Source: Kocuria rosea subsp. polaris
GTDB lineage: Bacteria > Actinomycetota > Actinomycetes > Actinomycetales > Micrococcaceae
Assembly (NCBI RefSeq): GCF_001483755.1
Contig: NZ_LQBK01000022.1
Location: 133,992-197,991, forward strand
Reading direction: 5' to 3'
Length of the DNA: 64,000 nucleotides
Position 1 is the first letter of the stretch, and each line of letters begins with the position of its first letter. The notes below the pieces were generated by a model that had not been told where the DNA came from, did no database searches, and saw only the letters and a program-made list of their open reading frames with translations. A program made the position numbers and the translations under genes. Positions 63,873-64,000 of this stretch are shown piece by piece.

Positions 63873-64000
63873 TCAGAAGCCCACGGAGTTCTCGGCCGCC
63901 AGCACGGACCGCCAGGCGTCGTCGGCGGCGTCCTCCGGGCGGTCCGTGACGACCGCCGCGCGGCCCCCGGCCAGCACGGCCAGCACCCCCAGCAGGAACG
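63873..64000 (-). CDS. C-terminal end of a membrane-associated protein, partial
   Basis: A minus-strand frame is open from the window edge to a TGA at 63873-63875 and encodes at least 41 residues: a hydrophobic stretch (FLLGVLAVLAGGRAAVV) and the ending DDAWRSVLAAENSVGF. It converges with gtrA, leaving only ten bases between them. The family cannot be told from this fragment. Confidence 0.5.
   Translation of the reverse strand, partial: FLLGVLAVLAGGRAAVVTDRPEDAADDAWRSVLAAENSVGF

Overview
The window comes from a very GC-rich actinobacterium, most likely a member of the Micrococcaceae and possibly Kocuria-like. The evidence is the base composition, mycothiol-specific mca, an actinobacterial sdhCDAB operon, FemAB-type peptidoglycan bridge enzymes, and gene blocks whose order also occurs in Mycobacterium (mazG-eno-divIC-DUF501-ppx; greA-DUF4307-mca-small membrane gene-yyaL-hemolysin III-Z-isoprenyl synthase; phoH2, fumC, glpX; purE-purK-gtrA). 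There is no CRISPR array, insertion sequence, rRNA or replication origin. Nearly all of the sequence is coding and no gene-free stretch exceeds about 260 bases.

Layout. 1-3.8 kb: xthA, trpS, a 2'-5' RNA ligase-like protein and a YihY membrane protein. 3.9-7.6 kb (minus): sdhCDAB, followed divergently by a GDP-mannose pyrophosphorylase-type gene and an M20 amidohydrolase. 10.3-21.3 kb: a nucleoside block made of a Bmp-type ABC importer (lipoprotein, double ATPase, two permeases), cytidine deaminase, thymidine phosphorylase, a large uncharacterised disordered protein, adenosine deaminase and MazG. 21.5-28.3 kb: enolase, a DivIC-like protein, DUF501, Ppx/GppA, a mycosin-like membrane-anchored subtilase and type II NADH dehydrogenase. 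28.4-34.0 kb is the accessory region. It holds a duplicated small-protein cassette with duplicated promoter sequence, a UAA-anticodon tRNA lacking the long leucine variable arm, and several orphan or patchy genes with a less extreme base composition. 34.2-36.6 kb: a secreted subtilase carrying six LGFP repeats. 37-47 kb: small membrane proteins, a Bax inhibitor-1 protein, a nitroreductase-like protein, an AI-2E family permease, ilvA, greA, DUF4307, mca and yyaL. 47-64 kb: a hemolysin III family protein, Z-isoprenyl synthase, PIN-PhoH, an A24 peptidase, a Nudix protein, fumC, carbonic anhydrase, glpX, two FemAB-like proteins facing each other, an LCP protein, purE, purK and gtrA.

Two themes cut across the map. 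First, about fifteen genes have a TANNNT-type -10 box that ends 5-7 bases before the start codon, which predicts leaderless mRNAs; this also decides several starts (for example GTG 7817 and GTG 51317). Second, convergent or terminal junctions carry long GC-rich inverted repeats without U-tracts, probably the local form of terminator.

Working together, the Bmp importer, cdd, deoA and add form a coherent nucleoside uptake and salvage unit; sdhCDAB, fumC, ndh and glpX cover central carbon and electron flow; and the FemAB pair, LCP, DivIC, Z-isoprenyl synthase and GtrA serve the envelope. The least explained items are the 576-residue protein at 17664-19394, the duplicated cassette at 28443-29679, the UAA tRNA at 29798-29871, and the 27-codon open frame coupled to phoH at 48941.
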